Assembly (NCBI GenBank): GCA_964532385.1
Contig: CAZHHW010000001.1
Location: forward strand, 1-64,000
Origin: UBA6921 sp964532385
Lineage (GTDB): Bacteria; Pseudomonadota; Gammaproteobacteria; SG8-11
Direction: 5' to 3'
DNA: 64,000 nt
Positions within the stretch are counted from its first letter, which is position 1. Every line of letters begins with the position of its first letter. The notes under the pieces were generated by a model, which searched no databases, had not been told where the DNA came from, and saw only the letters and a list, made by a program, of their open reading frames with translations. Shown here in pieces: positions 24,919 through 33,975 of this stretch. Both the position numbers and the translations under genes were made by a program.

Positions 24919-25131
24919 ATGTTGAGATTACTGTCCGCGTGTTTTCTTGCAGTGCTTGCTGCTCCGGTCTATGCAGTCGACAGCTACCGTTTTATCCATG
25001 TCACGATTGAAACCCCATGGATGATTTTTTTATTTTTGCTTTGTATCGTGCTATTTCCGTTTGTGCTTACCGCAATTCTGCATTGGTACTTCGCGAACAA
25101 AAAAGAAGCTCCGCAACAACCTAAGAACTAA
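24919..25131 (+). CDS. small protein with signal peptide and membrane helix
   Basis: A 70-residue protein; ATG 24919 starts a signal-like segment (LRLLSACFLAVLAAPVYA), followed by a short outer loop, one helix (about 34-55) and a KKEAPQQPKN tail. It lies 17 bases after the FGE-like gene and 10 before the next. Its design, with two hydrophobic segments and a polar loop, matches other small proteins of the island. Function unknown. Confidence 0.65.
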   Translation: MLRLLSACFLAVLAAPVYAVDSYRFIHVTIETPWMIFLFLLCIVLFPFVLTAILHWYFANKKEAPQQPKN

Positions 25132-25141
25132 AGAGGTTTGT

Positions 25142-25522
25142 GTGTCGACCAACCGCGCAACGCATATCGGTGCACAGGTGTTGATATTTATCGCGTTATT
25201 GCTGCCGCTTGGCGGCATGCATGCAGCCGAGCCTGTGCCACCGCCCAACACGGACAGCGCCACCGAAGTGCTTAGCGCATTCAATAAAGATCAAGATAAG
25301 CCGAGCGACATCGTCTCGATTCCCGACAAGAAAAAACGCTTGATCATGTTTTTAATGGGCGTGCCCCTGCTTATTTTTATTTTACTGACTGCGGCTCTGG
25401 GTATTGCCATGGGCATGTATGGCAAGCCGGTGTATGTTCCGCATATGGTATGCGCCGGGTTGAGTGTCACGCTGGCGATTGCTCATGCCATCGTCGGCAT
25501 TGTCTGGTTCTATCCTTTTTAG
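25142..25522 (+). CDS. three-helix membrane protein
   Basis: A 126-residue protein. GTG 25142 was taken as start because AAAGAGG lies just upstream, and the earlier in-frame ATG at 25061 would overlap the previous gene deeply. A signal-like helix (about 9-28) is followed by a polar periplasmic stretch and two helices (about 67-88 and 95-118) with KKKR before the first. No family recognised. It ends the block that began at 22258. Confidence 0.65.
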   Translation: MSTNRATHIGAQVLIFIALLLPLGGMHAAEPVPPPNTDSATEVLSAFNKDQDKPSDIVSIPDKKKRLIMFLMGVPLLIFILLTAALGIAMGMYGKPVYVPHMVCAGLSVTLAIAHAIVGIVWFYPF

Positions 25523-25577
25523 GGTGATTTGCTTTCTCGTGTAGACTTTCCCGCCACGGCAATCAAGTGATTCGTTG

Positions 25578-28369
25578 ATGGCACCTCTTTTGAATAACAC
25601 TGTTCTCGGCCGCTGGCTTACCGGTCTGTATTTTTTTTCCGGTGCGGCAAGTCTTGCCTACGAAGTCCTATGGGCGCGGATGTTGTCTGTGCAATTCGGC
25701 ATAAGTATTTTCGGTGCAATTGTCACAGTGTGCGCCTTCATGGCGGGTTTGGGTGCGGGCAGCCTGCTTGGCGCACGGATAGCGCTAAGCGCGCAACGCC
25801 CCTTGCGCTATTTCGCAATGCTGGAATTGGCTGTAGGTTTATTCGCGCTGCTTATGCCGTTTGCTGCGCATGCATTGAGCAGCGGGATTTCCACACTGGC
25901 TTCCGGTAGTGACTTGACCGCTTGGTATGCGCTGCAACTTTTCGCGGCTTTTATTCTGCTGCTGACACCCGCATTCGCTATGGGTGCGGGCTTTCCGTTG
26001 TTGCTTGCCGCTGCCAGCGATACTCAAACAGCGCTCGGCCGTTTATATGGATTTAACGCATTGGGCGGAGTGAGCGGCGCCTTGCTGCCTTTGATGCTGA
26101 TGCCGGAATTAGGCTGGCTGGTGACAGCACAATGCTTTGCGGTCACGGGTATTGTCATATCGGTCGTTGCCTTTATGCTTGCTGCGCGTCAATCACCATT
26201 TGCCAGTGCCCCTGCTGCTTCTGGATTGCCGCCAAAATCCATGCTGCTAACATATGCGGGGGCGGGCGCTGCCGCGTTGATGCTGGAGATCGGCTGGACG
26301 CGCCTGTTCGGCATGATCATGTTACGCACCGAATATGTCCTGGCGGTCATCATCGCTGTATTTTTGCTTGGCATCGGCGGTGGCAGCCTGCTTGCAAGAC
26401 GGCTAGCGCACAAGCGCTGGCTTCTAATTTTGCCATTGGCTGCGAGTACGGGTGCAGTATTGACGCTTTGGTTATTAGCGCCGCTTTCGCGCGAAATCGA
26501 AACCAGTCATTTCACATCGCTGTCCGCCGCATTGTTTGCGCAGGGATCCGTTCTAGCATTATTGACTCTGCCCGTGACACTCGCATTGGGCGCATGGTTA
26601 CCCATGCTCACCGCGCATTCTGGAGGCGGCGCTCGACACGGCGCATGGCTGTATGGGGTGAATTCGCTAGGCGCCGCGGCGGGAACGCTGATTGCCGGAT
26701 TTTTTTTAATCCCCACCATTGGCACCCCTGCGGCCATCGCATGCGCCACCTTGCTACTTTTGATTTGTGGTCTGGTATTGGCGCAAACGCGGCGCGCCTG
26801 GTTCGCGGTTGCAGTCATTTCGGCAAGCTTGTGGCCTGTGTTGACATTTCCACCGGTAGCGGCGTTGCTGCCACACGCGCTAGGCGATACACACGATGTT
26901 TTGGTGTATGAAGACGCATTATCTTTAACACATGTGGTCGAACGCAGCGACGGGCAGCGGATCTTGCTCGACGACTTGCAGCGCATGGATGCGGCCTCCG
27001 ACCCCGATGCCGTGGNNNNNNNNNNNNNNNNNNNNNNNNNNNNNNNNNNNNNNNNNNNNNNNNNNNNNNNNNNNNNNNNNNNNNNNNNNNNNNNNNNNNN
27101 NNNNNNNNNNNNNNNATCTTGCTCGACGACTTGCAGCGCATGGATGCGGCCTCCGACCCCGATGCCGTGGTGGTACAGCAAAATCAGGCGCGGCTGCCTC
27201 TGATGTTGCACGCGCAACCCCATGACGTATTGTTTCTCGGCATGGGCACCGGGATTTCCGCATCAGGTGCGCTTGTCTATCCCGATGTGTCACTTACCGC
27301 GGTTGAATTATCGCAAGGGGCGATCCTCGCGGCACGCGACTGGTTCGCCCCAGTGAACGGCGGCATTGTAAATCGCATGCGCATCGTTCGCGACGATGCG
27401 CGCCGTTTTCTGAGCAGCGAAACCGCGCTCTACGACGTGATTATCGGTGACCTGTTTCATCCCGACCTGGCCGGGCGCAGCGCACTTTTGTCAGTGGAGC
27501 AATTTGCCCGGGCAAAGGCGCGCTTGCGCGACGGCGGGCTGTTTGTGCAGTGGATCGCATTGAATCAATTTGATGCGTCAAGTCTTGATATAGTATTGCG
27601 CAGTTTCAACCAGACTTTTCCGCATGCCGTGGTGTTCCTCGATCCATTTCGTCTGGCGTTGGTGGGTAGCAAAAATCGCGTCGTGAACGCCCCCGCGGTG
27701 TTGGCGAATCTTGCGCGTTTATCCGCTGACACGCAGGACGGTGCAACCGGCGGTGAAGGTGAATGGACCTGGCTCGGACGTTATTTCGGGCCGATCCAAG
27801 CACTGCTGGACGACGGCGGTGATGTGCAGCATGAGATGGCGCCGCGTATTGAATATTTACTGCCCAAGGCGCGTTATCGCGGCGAGCTTGACCTGGCGGC
27901 GCTGTTAACCAAATTACTCAAACAACGTCCCGCATGGCAGCGGGCTGCCGAAGAGCTGAGCGTGCCGGCCGAGGCGCGCCCCGGATTCGAAAAAGCCTAT
28001 GCAGCCACCGAGTTGGCCTTGGCCGGCTGGATCGCTACGCTGCGAGGACAGGGCAGCGAAGGCAGTCGGTTATTGCAACTCGCGTATCAAGCTAATCCGC
28101 ACGATCGCTGGGTGGGCGTTGCCTTGGTCACGCCGATCTGGACTCAGCTCGAAACCCTGCTGCGCCAAGGTGCACGGGTGCAAGATACCTTCGGTAAAGA
28201 TACGCGCGATGTATTGACCGCAATTCTGCGTATTCGCCCTGACCATGTGCCTGCATTAAAAATGCTGCTTGAGCTTGAACGCAGCGCGGATAATAAAGCG
28301 CGAGTTGCAGAGTTGCGTGCGCGCTTGATGCAGCTCAGCCCGCTGGATCGTGACAATAAAATTCTTTAG
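25578..28369 (+). CDS. fused membrane transporter / spermidine-synthase-like protein (interrupted by assembly gap)
   Basis: The frame is split by a 100-N gap, but the 55 bp before the gap (26961-27015) are repeated after it (27116-27170). Joining them gives one uninterrupted frame of about 878 residues. The N-terminal half has about ten to twelve helices with SLAYEVLWARMLSVQFG and FMAGLGAGSLLGARI, the usual start of fused MFS/spermidine synthases. The C-terminal half has the methyltransferase-like fold with VLFLGMGTGISASGA and VIIGDLFHPDLAGRS. The last ~200 residues are helical and repeat-like. Polyamine synthesis is not proven: many such fusions have unknown substrates. Confidence 0.85.
26961..27170. 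repeat. 55-bp exact duplication flanking the assembly gap
   Basis: Bases 26961-27015 and 27116-27170 are identical and face each other across the N run. Both encode the same LLDDLQRMDAASDPDAV segment in the same gene. This is an unmerged contig overlap, not a biological repeat. Confidence 0.93.
27016..27115. other. assembly gap (100 N)
   Basis: Exactly 100 unknown bases, the usual placeholder length for a scaffold join. The identical 55-bp flanks suggest that no sequence is actually missing. Confidence 0.97.
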
Positions 28370-28581
28370 ATCGTCTTAAATTCAAGACCGTGATACCTGC
28401 TCAACGTCCGTTGAACGTGCGGGTTATGACATTTTTCATTGTAGTTTCCGGAACGGCTTGATGTAATATGCGCGCCTGACAACTTTGGTGTTTGTAGAGA
28501 ACGCCTACCTCGGCAGATTTATCGTGCCCCGTTGTACCGATAATAAAGTCACGGGAATAGGCTTAACCTCGGGAGTATTCC

Positions 28582-29274
28582 ATGCACAGATTTTCCGATA
28601 ATTCCGCAGCTCATCCGCATGCCCAGCGTTATCTCGGTGCCGTGCTGGCGACCTTGTATTTGCTCTTGTCCGTGGGCCTGGCTGACGTCGCACAACGTGA
28701 ATCGATCAAGACCGATCCGCGGTATCAGGATCCCGCGCTGCTTCAAATCGCGTGGGCGTTACCGGTCGCAAAAACCTATCGAGAGAGTTTTGAATATCAA
28801 GTAAATCCCATGTTTTGTGGACCCGCCACCGCCGTGAATGTGTTGAAATCGCTGGGCATTAAAAATTTTCAACAATCCAATGTGTTTAATTCCTCGAGCA
28901 TCACTTATTTCAAAGCGCTCGCCATGGGATTAACGCTCGATGAAATGGCAACCCTGCTACACGACACAAGCGGCTGGAAAGTGATCGCGTTGCACGACCT
29001 GACCTTGGCGCAGTTCCGTGAGCATCTCAAACGCAGCAATGACCCAGCATTGCGCTACACCATTAATTTTCATCGCAAGCCACTGTGGGGATACAGCGCG
29101 GGCCACCACTCGCCCATCGGGGGCTATCTGGAAAAAGAAGATCTGGTGTTTGTGCTGGATGTATACGATCCATTCAAACCGTTTTTGGTAAGCAGTGAAA
29201 GGCTCTTTGAAGCCATGAATACCGTGGATGATGAATCCCATAAAACGCGCGGTTTGCTGTTGCTTTCACGCTAA
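28582..29274 (+). CDS. phytochelatin synthase-like cysteine peptidase (C83 family)
   Basis: A 230-residue protein with GGGAG 8 bases before ATG and an N-terminal hydrophobic segment (about 18-36) that may be a membrane anchor or signal. The papain-like catalytic triad of phytochelatin synthases is visible: Cys79 in PMFCGPATAVNVL, His175 in GHHSPIGGYLEKEDLVFVLD and Asp193. The plant enzymes make metal-binding peptides from glutathione. The short bacterial forms mostly cleave glutathione to gamma-Glu-Cys. Its place between oxidase genes and ccoG is unexpected and may point to thiol or copper handling, which is inference. Confidence 0.88.
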   Translation: MHRFSDNSAAHPHAQRYLGAVLATLYLLLSVGLADVAQRESIKTDPRYQDPALLQIAWALPVAKTYRESFEYQVNPMFCGPATAVNVLKSLGIKNFQQSNVFNSSSITYFKALAMGLTLDEMATLLHDTSGWKVIALHDLTLAQFREHLKRSNDPALRYTINFHRKPLWGYSAGHHSPIGGYLEKEDLVFVLDVYDPFKPFLVSSERLFEAMNTVDDESHKTRGLLLLSR

Positions 29275-29403
29275 AAATTCCAAAATTACAGCCCGCCGGA
29301 GAATAGTTGTACCTCCGAGACGAATGGCGGGTTTCGCAGATCATGCATACGTTTCTTGTAGATCTGAAGTGAAAAAAACAGCCGAAAATGCTATTGTGCG
29401 CCC

Positions 29404-30726
29404 ATGTCACGTAGCATCAGCTCGCTCAGCAAAATCCCGGTCAGCGTGGTTGCCATCAAGGCCGATACCCGCCTGCATTGGCAGCGGCGCGCCGTGCAAA
29501 TTGCCACCCTCGTGTTGGCTCTATTAATTCCTGTCAGCGGCTTGTTTCGCATCGACCCGGTGGCGGGAGCATTTACGATTCTCGACCGTCAGGTCTGGTG
29601 GGCGGACTTTTTTCTGGTATTCGGTTTCTGGATCATGCTGGCGGCACTGATGGTCACCGTCTATTCGTTCGTCGGTACCGCATTTTGCGGCTGGTCGTGT
29701 CCACAAAATACATTATCGGAGTGGGCCAACCAGCTCACACACAAACTGCTGGGACGCCGCGCCGAAGTCATCAATCTCAGCACGAGCGGAAAAATGCAGG
29801 TGGCGGCGGCGAAAAACAAATGGACGCACTGGCTGCTGCTGGGCGCGATTCTGTTCATCATGTCGGCAGTGGTCGCTTTGATTCCGCTGTTTTATTTTTA
29901 TCCACCCAGCGCCGTGTGGGCCTTCGTGACATTTTCCAGTGATGCGCGGCTGGCGAGTTCGCTGCATTTTATTTATTTTATTTTCGTGCTGGTGATTCTG
30001 CTCGACGTGGCGTTTATCCGCCATTACTGGTGCCGCTTCATGTGTGTGTACAAAGTATGGCAGCATGGTTTCAAAACCCAGCAAACCTTGCACATCGCCT
30101 ATGACGCGACGCGCAGCGCCGATTGCGAAGGCTGCAATTATTGTGTCACGTCCTGCTTCATCGATTTGGACCCGCGTAAAACCGACATGTACGACACCTG
30201 CATCAATTGCGGCGAATGTATTACCGCATGCAACAAGATGCATGCAAAATCCGGCACATCGGGTCTGCTGAAATTCGCCATCGGCGCACGCAGCGGCTCC
30301 GGCAAGTTGCGCGCTGTGCTGCGCACCGCCGTGGGTTCATTGTCGCAACGCATGCAAATGACCGTGCCTATCGCATTGCTTGGCGTGGGGATGTTTGTAT
30401 GGGGCTTGTGGAGCTATCAGGGTTATCACTTGGCGGTGTATCAGTCCAATACCAATCATGGTGCGCAAATCAACGATTACCGGGTGGCGGTGTCCAATAA
30501 AGTGTATCGCCCCGCGCATTTAGCGATAAGCATCGACGGATTGCCTGCTGAAAGTTATTCCTTGGCGACGAGCGATGCGCGCTTCAACGGCACCGGCCGC
30601 GTGGATATCAACTTGCACATCGCCGCAGGGCTGGCGCCAGGTATTCACACATTCCTGGTGCGCGTGCGCGCCGACGATGGTTGGGCAGACAGTTATCGAG
30701 TGCAACATTTTGTAGCGCGAGGTTAA
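29404..30726 (+). CDS. ccoG: cbb3 oxidase accessory ferredoxin-type protein CcoG
   Basis: A 440-residue membrane protein with about five helices and two [4Fe-4S] ferredoxin motifs (CEGCNYCVTSC and CINCGECITAC, near 240-280). An N-terminal AFCGWSCPQNTLSEW motif corresponds to the CcoG/FixG FCGYTCPQT element. The last ~115 residues form the periplasmic Ig-like domain typical of the family. CcoG reduces Cu(II) for CuB insertion into cbb3-type oxidases. Its presence supports the view that the island makes a functional C-family oxidase. It starts the last block of the island with three small genes behind it. Confidence 0.94.
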   Translation: MSRSISSLSKIPVSVVAIKADTRLHWQRRAVQIATLVLALLIPVSGLFRIDPVAGAFTILDRQVWWADFFLVFGFWIMLAALMVTVYSFVGTAFCGWSCPQNTLSEWANQLTHKLLGRRAEVINLSTSGKMQVAAAKNKWTHWLLLGAILFIMSAVVALIPLFYFYPPSAVWAFVTFSSDARLASSLHFIYFIFVLVILLDVAFIRHYWCRFMCVYKVWQHGFKTQQTLHIAYDATRSADCEGCNYCVTSCFIDLDPRKTDMYDTCINCGECITACNKMHAKSGTSGLLKFAIGARSGSGKLRAVLRTAVGSLSQRMQMTVPIALLGVGMFVWGLWSYQGYHLAVYQSNTNHGAQINDYRVAVSNKVYRPAHLAISIDGLPAESYSLATSDARFNGTGRVDINLHIAAGLAPGIHTFLVRVRADDGWADSYRVQHFVARG

Positions 30727-30730
30727 AGTT

Positions 30731-31177
30731 ATGAACGATACCGAAAAAAACGAACCCATCGGCCCCGTGGTTTCGAAAGGCGACTGGGGTGTGATACCGC
30801 AAGACAATTTTGGCTATACCTCGAATGAAGAGCGGCGCCAGAAACGCGGCCTCGAGGATTGGGAAATGGTCGAAACCATACCTGAATCACAAGAGCGTGT
30901 GCCGCCCTGGTTTTTTGCCGTGATTGGCGCAGTGCTGCTCATGGCGATCGGCTTGAGTTTTCCGTTTTGGGGTGTACGTCCCGGCCATGAACGGCCCTGG
31001 CTGGACTGGGGTTTCGGTTTGGCGATTATTTATCTGGTGGTTTTCGGCACTTTTGTTTATTTCATGGTGAATTTCTACGGCTCCAAACTCGCGGGCCGGC
31101 TGGATTCCGATAAAGAAAATACGGACGTGCAGGCACAAGCCTCGGCTGCGAGCGAGAATGTCCCGGAAAAAAAGTAG
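30731..31177 (+). CDS. two-helix membrane protein of the oxidase island (paralogue B)
   Basis: A 148-residue protein starting 4 bases after ccoG. A polar N-terminus of about 60 residues precedes helices at about 60-78 and 92-115, with FPFWGVRP and WLDWGFG at the helix junction. This matches FPLWGQRP and WWDKGYM in the 207-residue protein at 21345, which has a long loop at the same place. The C-terminus is acidic and overlaps the next gene by 20 bases. Probably a shared oxidase-associated family; function unknown. Confidence 0.75.
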   Translation: MNDTEKNEPIGPVVSKGDWGVIPQDNFGYTSNEERRQKRGLEDWEMVETIPESQERVPPWFFAVIGAVLLMAIGLSFPFWGVRPGHERPWLDWGFGLAIIYLVVFGTFVYFMVNFYGSKLAGRLDSDKENTDVQAQASAASENVPEKK

Positions 31178-31454
31178 TCTGCCGTGGATTGCCGCGCTGC
31201 TATTAAATGCGTGTAGTGCTCCCTTGCCCACACCGCCGCCGCTGCCCGATGCGGCGTCGCCCGTTGCGCAATTAATGTCCGACCGCTGCGGGCGCTGCCA
31301 CGGCGCACCGCATCCCGCGCTGCATTCCGCCAATGAATGGCCAAACGTGGTGTTCCGCATGCAGAAGCATATGGCGCAAAAAGGTCAGCAAGCCTTGACC
31401 CCGGCTGAATATTCCACCGTGCTTGAGTATCTGCAAAAGCACGCGCGGCCATGA
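31158..31454 (+). CDS. small monohaem cytochrome c lipoprotein
   Basis: A 98-residue protein with a lipobox-like LLLNAC near residue 19, a Pro-rich linker and one haem motif, CGRCH, near residue 44. The axial ligand is probably a Met in FRMQKHM. The closing helix TPAEYSTVLEYLQKH is typical of small c-type cytochromes. It starts inside the end of the previous gene (20-base overlap) and ends with an ATGA overlap. It is the fifth haem c protein of the island, counting the CcoO-like subunit. Confidence 0.82.
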   Translation: MSRKKSSLPWIAALLLNACSAPLPTPPPLPDAASPVAQLMSDRCGRCHGAPHPALHSANEWPNVVFRMQKHMAQKGQQALTPAEYSTVLEYLQKHARP

Positions 31455-31831
31455 AGGCCTGGGTGTGGCTGGTTTTGACTTTTTCGCTGGCGGGATGTTC
31501 GAACGATATTCCGATTTACCGGTTCACACCGCAGCAGTGGAACGATGTCGTCATCACCGTTGAAGCCCGCCCCGGTCCCACGGCGGGGGCAGTCTGCGAG
31601 TTTTTGATCATGGCTTCCTTCGCCAACAATACCCCTGCGCACAGCATCATGGTGTCGATCCGCATGAATGATCAGGGGCCGTGGAAACAGGCCATTCAGG
31701 ACGGCATGGTGGGCGTATATCGGCGCTCGGATCGCGTCGATAATCTGGATACCGATGTGTTGTACATCCAGATGAAGCGCAAAGACGAAGAGGGAGTGCT
31801 GCGCTTTGCGCTAAAAGATCGGCAGATTTAA
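31451..31831 (+). CDS. small lipoprotein of unknown function
   Basis: A 126-residue protein coupled to the cytochrome gene by ATGA. The start KAWVWLVLTFSLAGC has a clear lipobox with Cys near residue 16. The rest is predicted as a beta-rich soluble domain with no recognised motif. It closes the respiratory island and converges on the asparagine synthase gene, whose stop lies just 2 bases away. Confidence 0.72.
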   Translation: MKAWVWLVLTFSLAGCSNDIPIYRFTPQQWNDVVITVEARPGPTAGAVCEFLIMASFANNTPAHSIMVSIRMNDQGPWKQAIQDGMVGVYRRSDRVDNLDTDVLYIQMKRKDEEGVLRFALKDRQI

Positions 31832-31832
31832 G

Positions 31833-33815
31833 TTACGTCCTAGTGAAACACGCTCCCCGCTTGTCGATGTATTGCGAGTGCAGCATTTGCACCGTCAGCA
31901 CCAGCATCATGATCCATTCCAGCTTCATTAATGCGTAATACGAGCTCATATCGGTGGGTGTTTGCGCTTGCTCAATGCGCGTGCGCAGTGCGTGCACGTG
32001 CCCGGGGTCGAATACACCCGCATCATTCAATGCCTGTCTTGACAAATAAGGTTCGAGCAGCGCGTGTTGCGCCGGTGTGAAAAACCATGTGCGTATCGGC
32101 GTATAAAATGCTTTTTTCTTGAATTGTCCCGGATGCGGCGGCAAATGCGGCAACGCGATTTTTTTCAACAGGTATTTTTCATCCATGCCGCGCAGTTTGA
32201 GATCGGGCGGGATGCGCGCGGCCAGTTCCACCAGCGGATGATCCAAAAAAGGCACGCGTGCTTCCACGCCATGCGCCATGCTCATGCGGTCGCTGCGCCA
32301 TAGAATCCAGCCCGGCAGGCGCGTCTTGGTTTCGATATACAACGACTGGTTCACGCGATGCCGGCCTTCGACCTGCGGCTTCATCGCCGCGGCCAGTTCA
32401 TGTATGGGATCAGTAACGTGCGCAGCTTGCGCGAAATCCGGATTAAACAAACCCGGCAACTGGTCGGCTGTGATTTGCCAGAAATCTTGCCACGCCGGAT
32501 AACAGCCGTAGCGATCGATCACCTGGCGCTGTTGTTCCGCTGCATGTTGCGTGTAAAGCATCTGTATAAACGGCTCGGAAAAATTTTGCGTGTATTGCGT
32601 GAAGTACAGCAGCTCGCGCAGTTGCGGGTCGCGAATCTCGTTACCCCACAAGCGCATGTAATCCTGCCGGTAGCAGTCGTAACCAGCGAGGATTTCATCC
32701 GCTCCGTCGCCGGTATAGACCACCTTGTAACGGTTATTTTGTACCAGGCTTGACAATAAAAAATAAGGGACGTCCAATGCCATGCGTTGGGGCTGTTCCA
32801 GATGGTAAATCGCGGCTTCCAGCTCGTGAACGTAGCCTTCCGCTTTGCCTTCCTCCATCGTGACTTCGGTATTGCCGACGTTCAAATGCTGCGCGATAGC
32901 TCGATAAAGCGGCGATTCATCCAACGTGCTGTCGGCGAAATGCACTGAGAAAGTTTGCACCGGCTTACCGTACGACTCGCCCAGCAACCAGGTCAACGCC
33001 GACGAGTCGATCCCGCCCGACAGATAAGCGCCGATCGGTACTTCACCGATCGTATGACTGGCCGCCGCATCTTCCAGCGCAGCGCGAAATTCGCGAGTCC
33101 AGAATTGTTCGTCATGCGACTCGTATTCATGTTCGCGCGGAAAATTGAGATCCCAATACTGTGTGATTTTTGGCGCTTGTCCCGGATAGGCCATGATATG
33201 GCACCCGGGCGGCAATTCCAGCACGCCGGCAAAAGGCGTGTGCGGGCTGATTGCGAATTGATAGGTGAAATAACTGCGAATCGCGGCCGGGTTAAAACGT
33301 GGCTCCAACAACCCGGATGCGAACAACGCCTTGATCTCCGATGCGGCAATCAAGTGCTCACCGCTCCAGTGATAAAACAGAGGCTTGATGCCCAAGCGGT
33401 CACGCGCGATAAACAACGTGTGCGTCAGCGCGTCGTGCACCGCAAAGCTGAACATGCCGCGCAATTTATGCACACACTCGGCACCTTCGCGGCGGTACAA
33501 ATGCAAGATCACTTCGGTATCGGAGGCGCCGGCAAACTGCACGCCGTCGGCCTCCAGCGCGCTACGCAATTCCCGATAGTTGTAGATCTCGCCGTTAAAA
33601 ATAATCGCGTGCCGTTGATCCGTGCTCACCATCGGCTGCGCTCCCCCGGCTACGTCAACGATGGAAAGTCGCGTGTGGCCCAAGGCGGCTTCATCTCGCA
33701 GTTCCACCGCATGCGCGTCCGGCCCGCGATGATTGAGCGCACGAGTCATGCGCTCGATCCGTTGCCGTTCAGGCGTTACGCCGCCACGGTGAAAAATAAG
33801 AGCGATGCCGCACAT
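31833..33815 (-). CDS. asnB: asparagine synthase (glutamine-hydrolysing)
   Basis: A 660-residue two-domain enzyme that makes asparagine, or amidates a related substrate, from glutamine and ATP. ATG 33815 was chosen because it puts Cys at position 2 (MCGIALIF), the glutaminase nucleophile after Met removal. The GATase II domain spans about 1-200. The synthetase domain has the PP-loop SGGIDSSALT near residue 265. The frame also extends upstream to 33872, but that would bury the catalytic Cys. It is about 100 residues longer than E. coli AsnB, as in many paralogues involved in cell-envelope or polysaccharide modification. Confidence 0.93.
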   Translation of the reverse strand: MCGIALIFHRGGVTPERQRIERMTRALNHRGPDAHAVELRDEAALGHTRLSIVDVAGGAQPMVSTDQRHAIIFNGEIYNYRELRSALEADGVQFAGASDTEVILHLYRREGAECVHKLRGMFSFAVHDALTHTLFIARDRLGIKPLFYHWSGEHLIAASEIKALFASGLLEPRFNPAAIRSYFTYQFAISPHTPFAGVLELPPGCHIMAYPGQAPKITQYWDLNFPREHEYESHDEQFWTREFRAALEDAAASHTIGEVPIGAYLSGGIDSSALTWLLGESYGKPVQTFSVHFADSTLDESPLYRAIAQHLNVGNTEVTMEEGKAEGYVHELEAAIYHLEQPQRMALDVPYFLLSSLVQNNRYKVVYTGDGADEILAGYDCYRQDYMRLWGNEIRDPQLRELLYFTQYTQNFSEPFIQMLYTQHAAEQQRQVIDRYGCYPAWQDFWQITADQLPGLFNPDFAQAAHVTDPIHELAAAMKPQVEGRHRVNQSLYIETKTRLPGWILWRSDRMSMAHGVEARVPFLDHPLVELAARIPPDLKLRGMDEKYLLKKIALPHLPPHPGQFKKKAFYTPIRTWFFTPAQHALLEPYLSRQALNDAGVFDPGHVHALRTRIEQAQTPTDMSSYYALMKLEWIMMLVLTVQMLHSQYIDKRGACFTRT

Positions 33816-33926
33816 GTTGTAGTCGCCGCTGAATGCCGTGGGGTAGTGTAGCGTGGACGTACGCCGATACAAACGCGCGGTCGTTGCAACATGGGCTTTG
33901 CAAAATCATCGAAAACAGTTGCAGAC

Positions 33927-33953
33927 AAAAAAATGGGCGGCATGTCGCCGCCC
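33927..33953 (-). terminator. rho-independent terminator for DUF5666 gene
   Basis: The perfect 7-bp stem GGGCGGC (33935-33941) / GCCGCCC (33947-33953) has a 5-base loop. Read on the minus strand it is followed by A and seven T (33927-33933). It lies 23 bases after the stop of the DUF5666 gene. Confidence 0.9.
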
Positions 33954-33975
33954 AAAGCACTCGACCTCAGGGGAA

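Noticed and set aside
27119..28369. Separate methyltransferase-like gene starting just after the N gap
   Set aside because: Its first residues duplicate the end of the pre-gap frame; merging the 55-bp overlap gives one fused gene.
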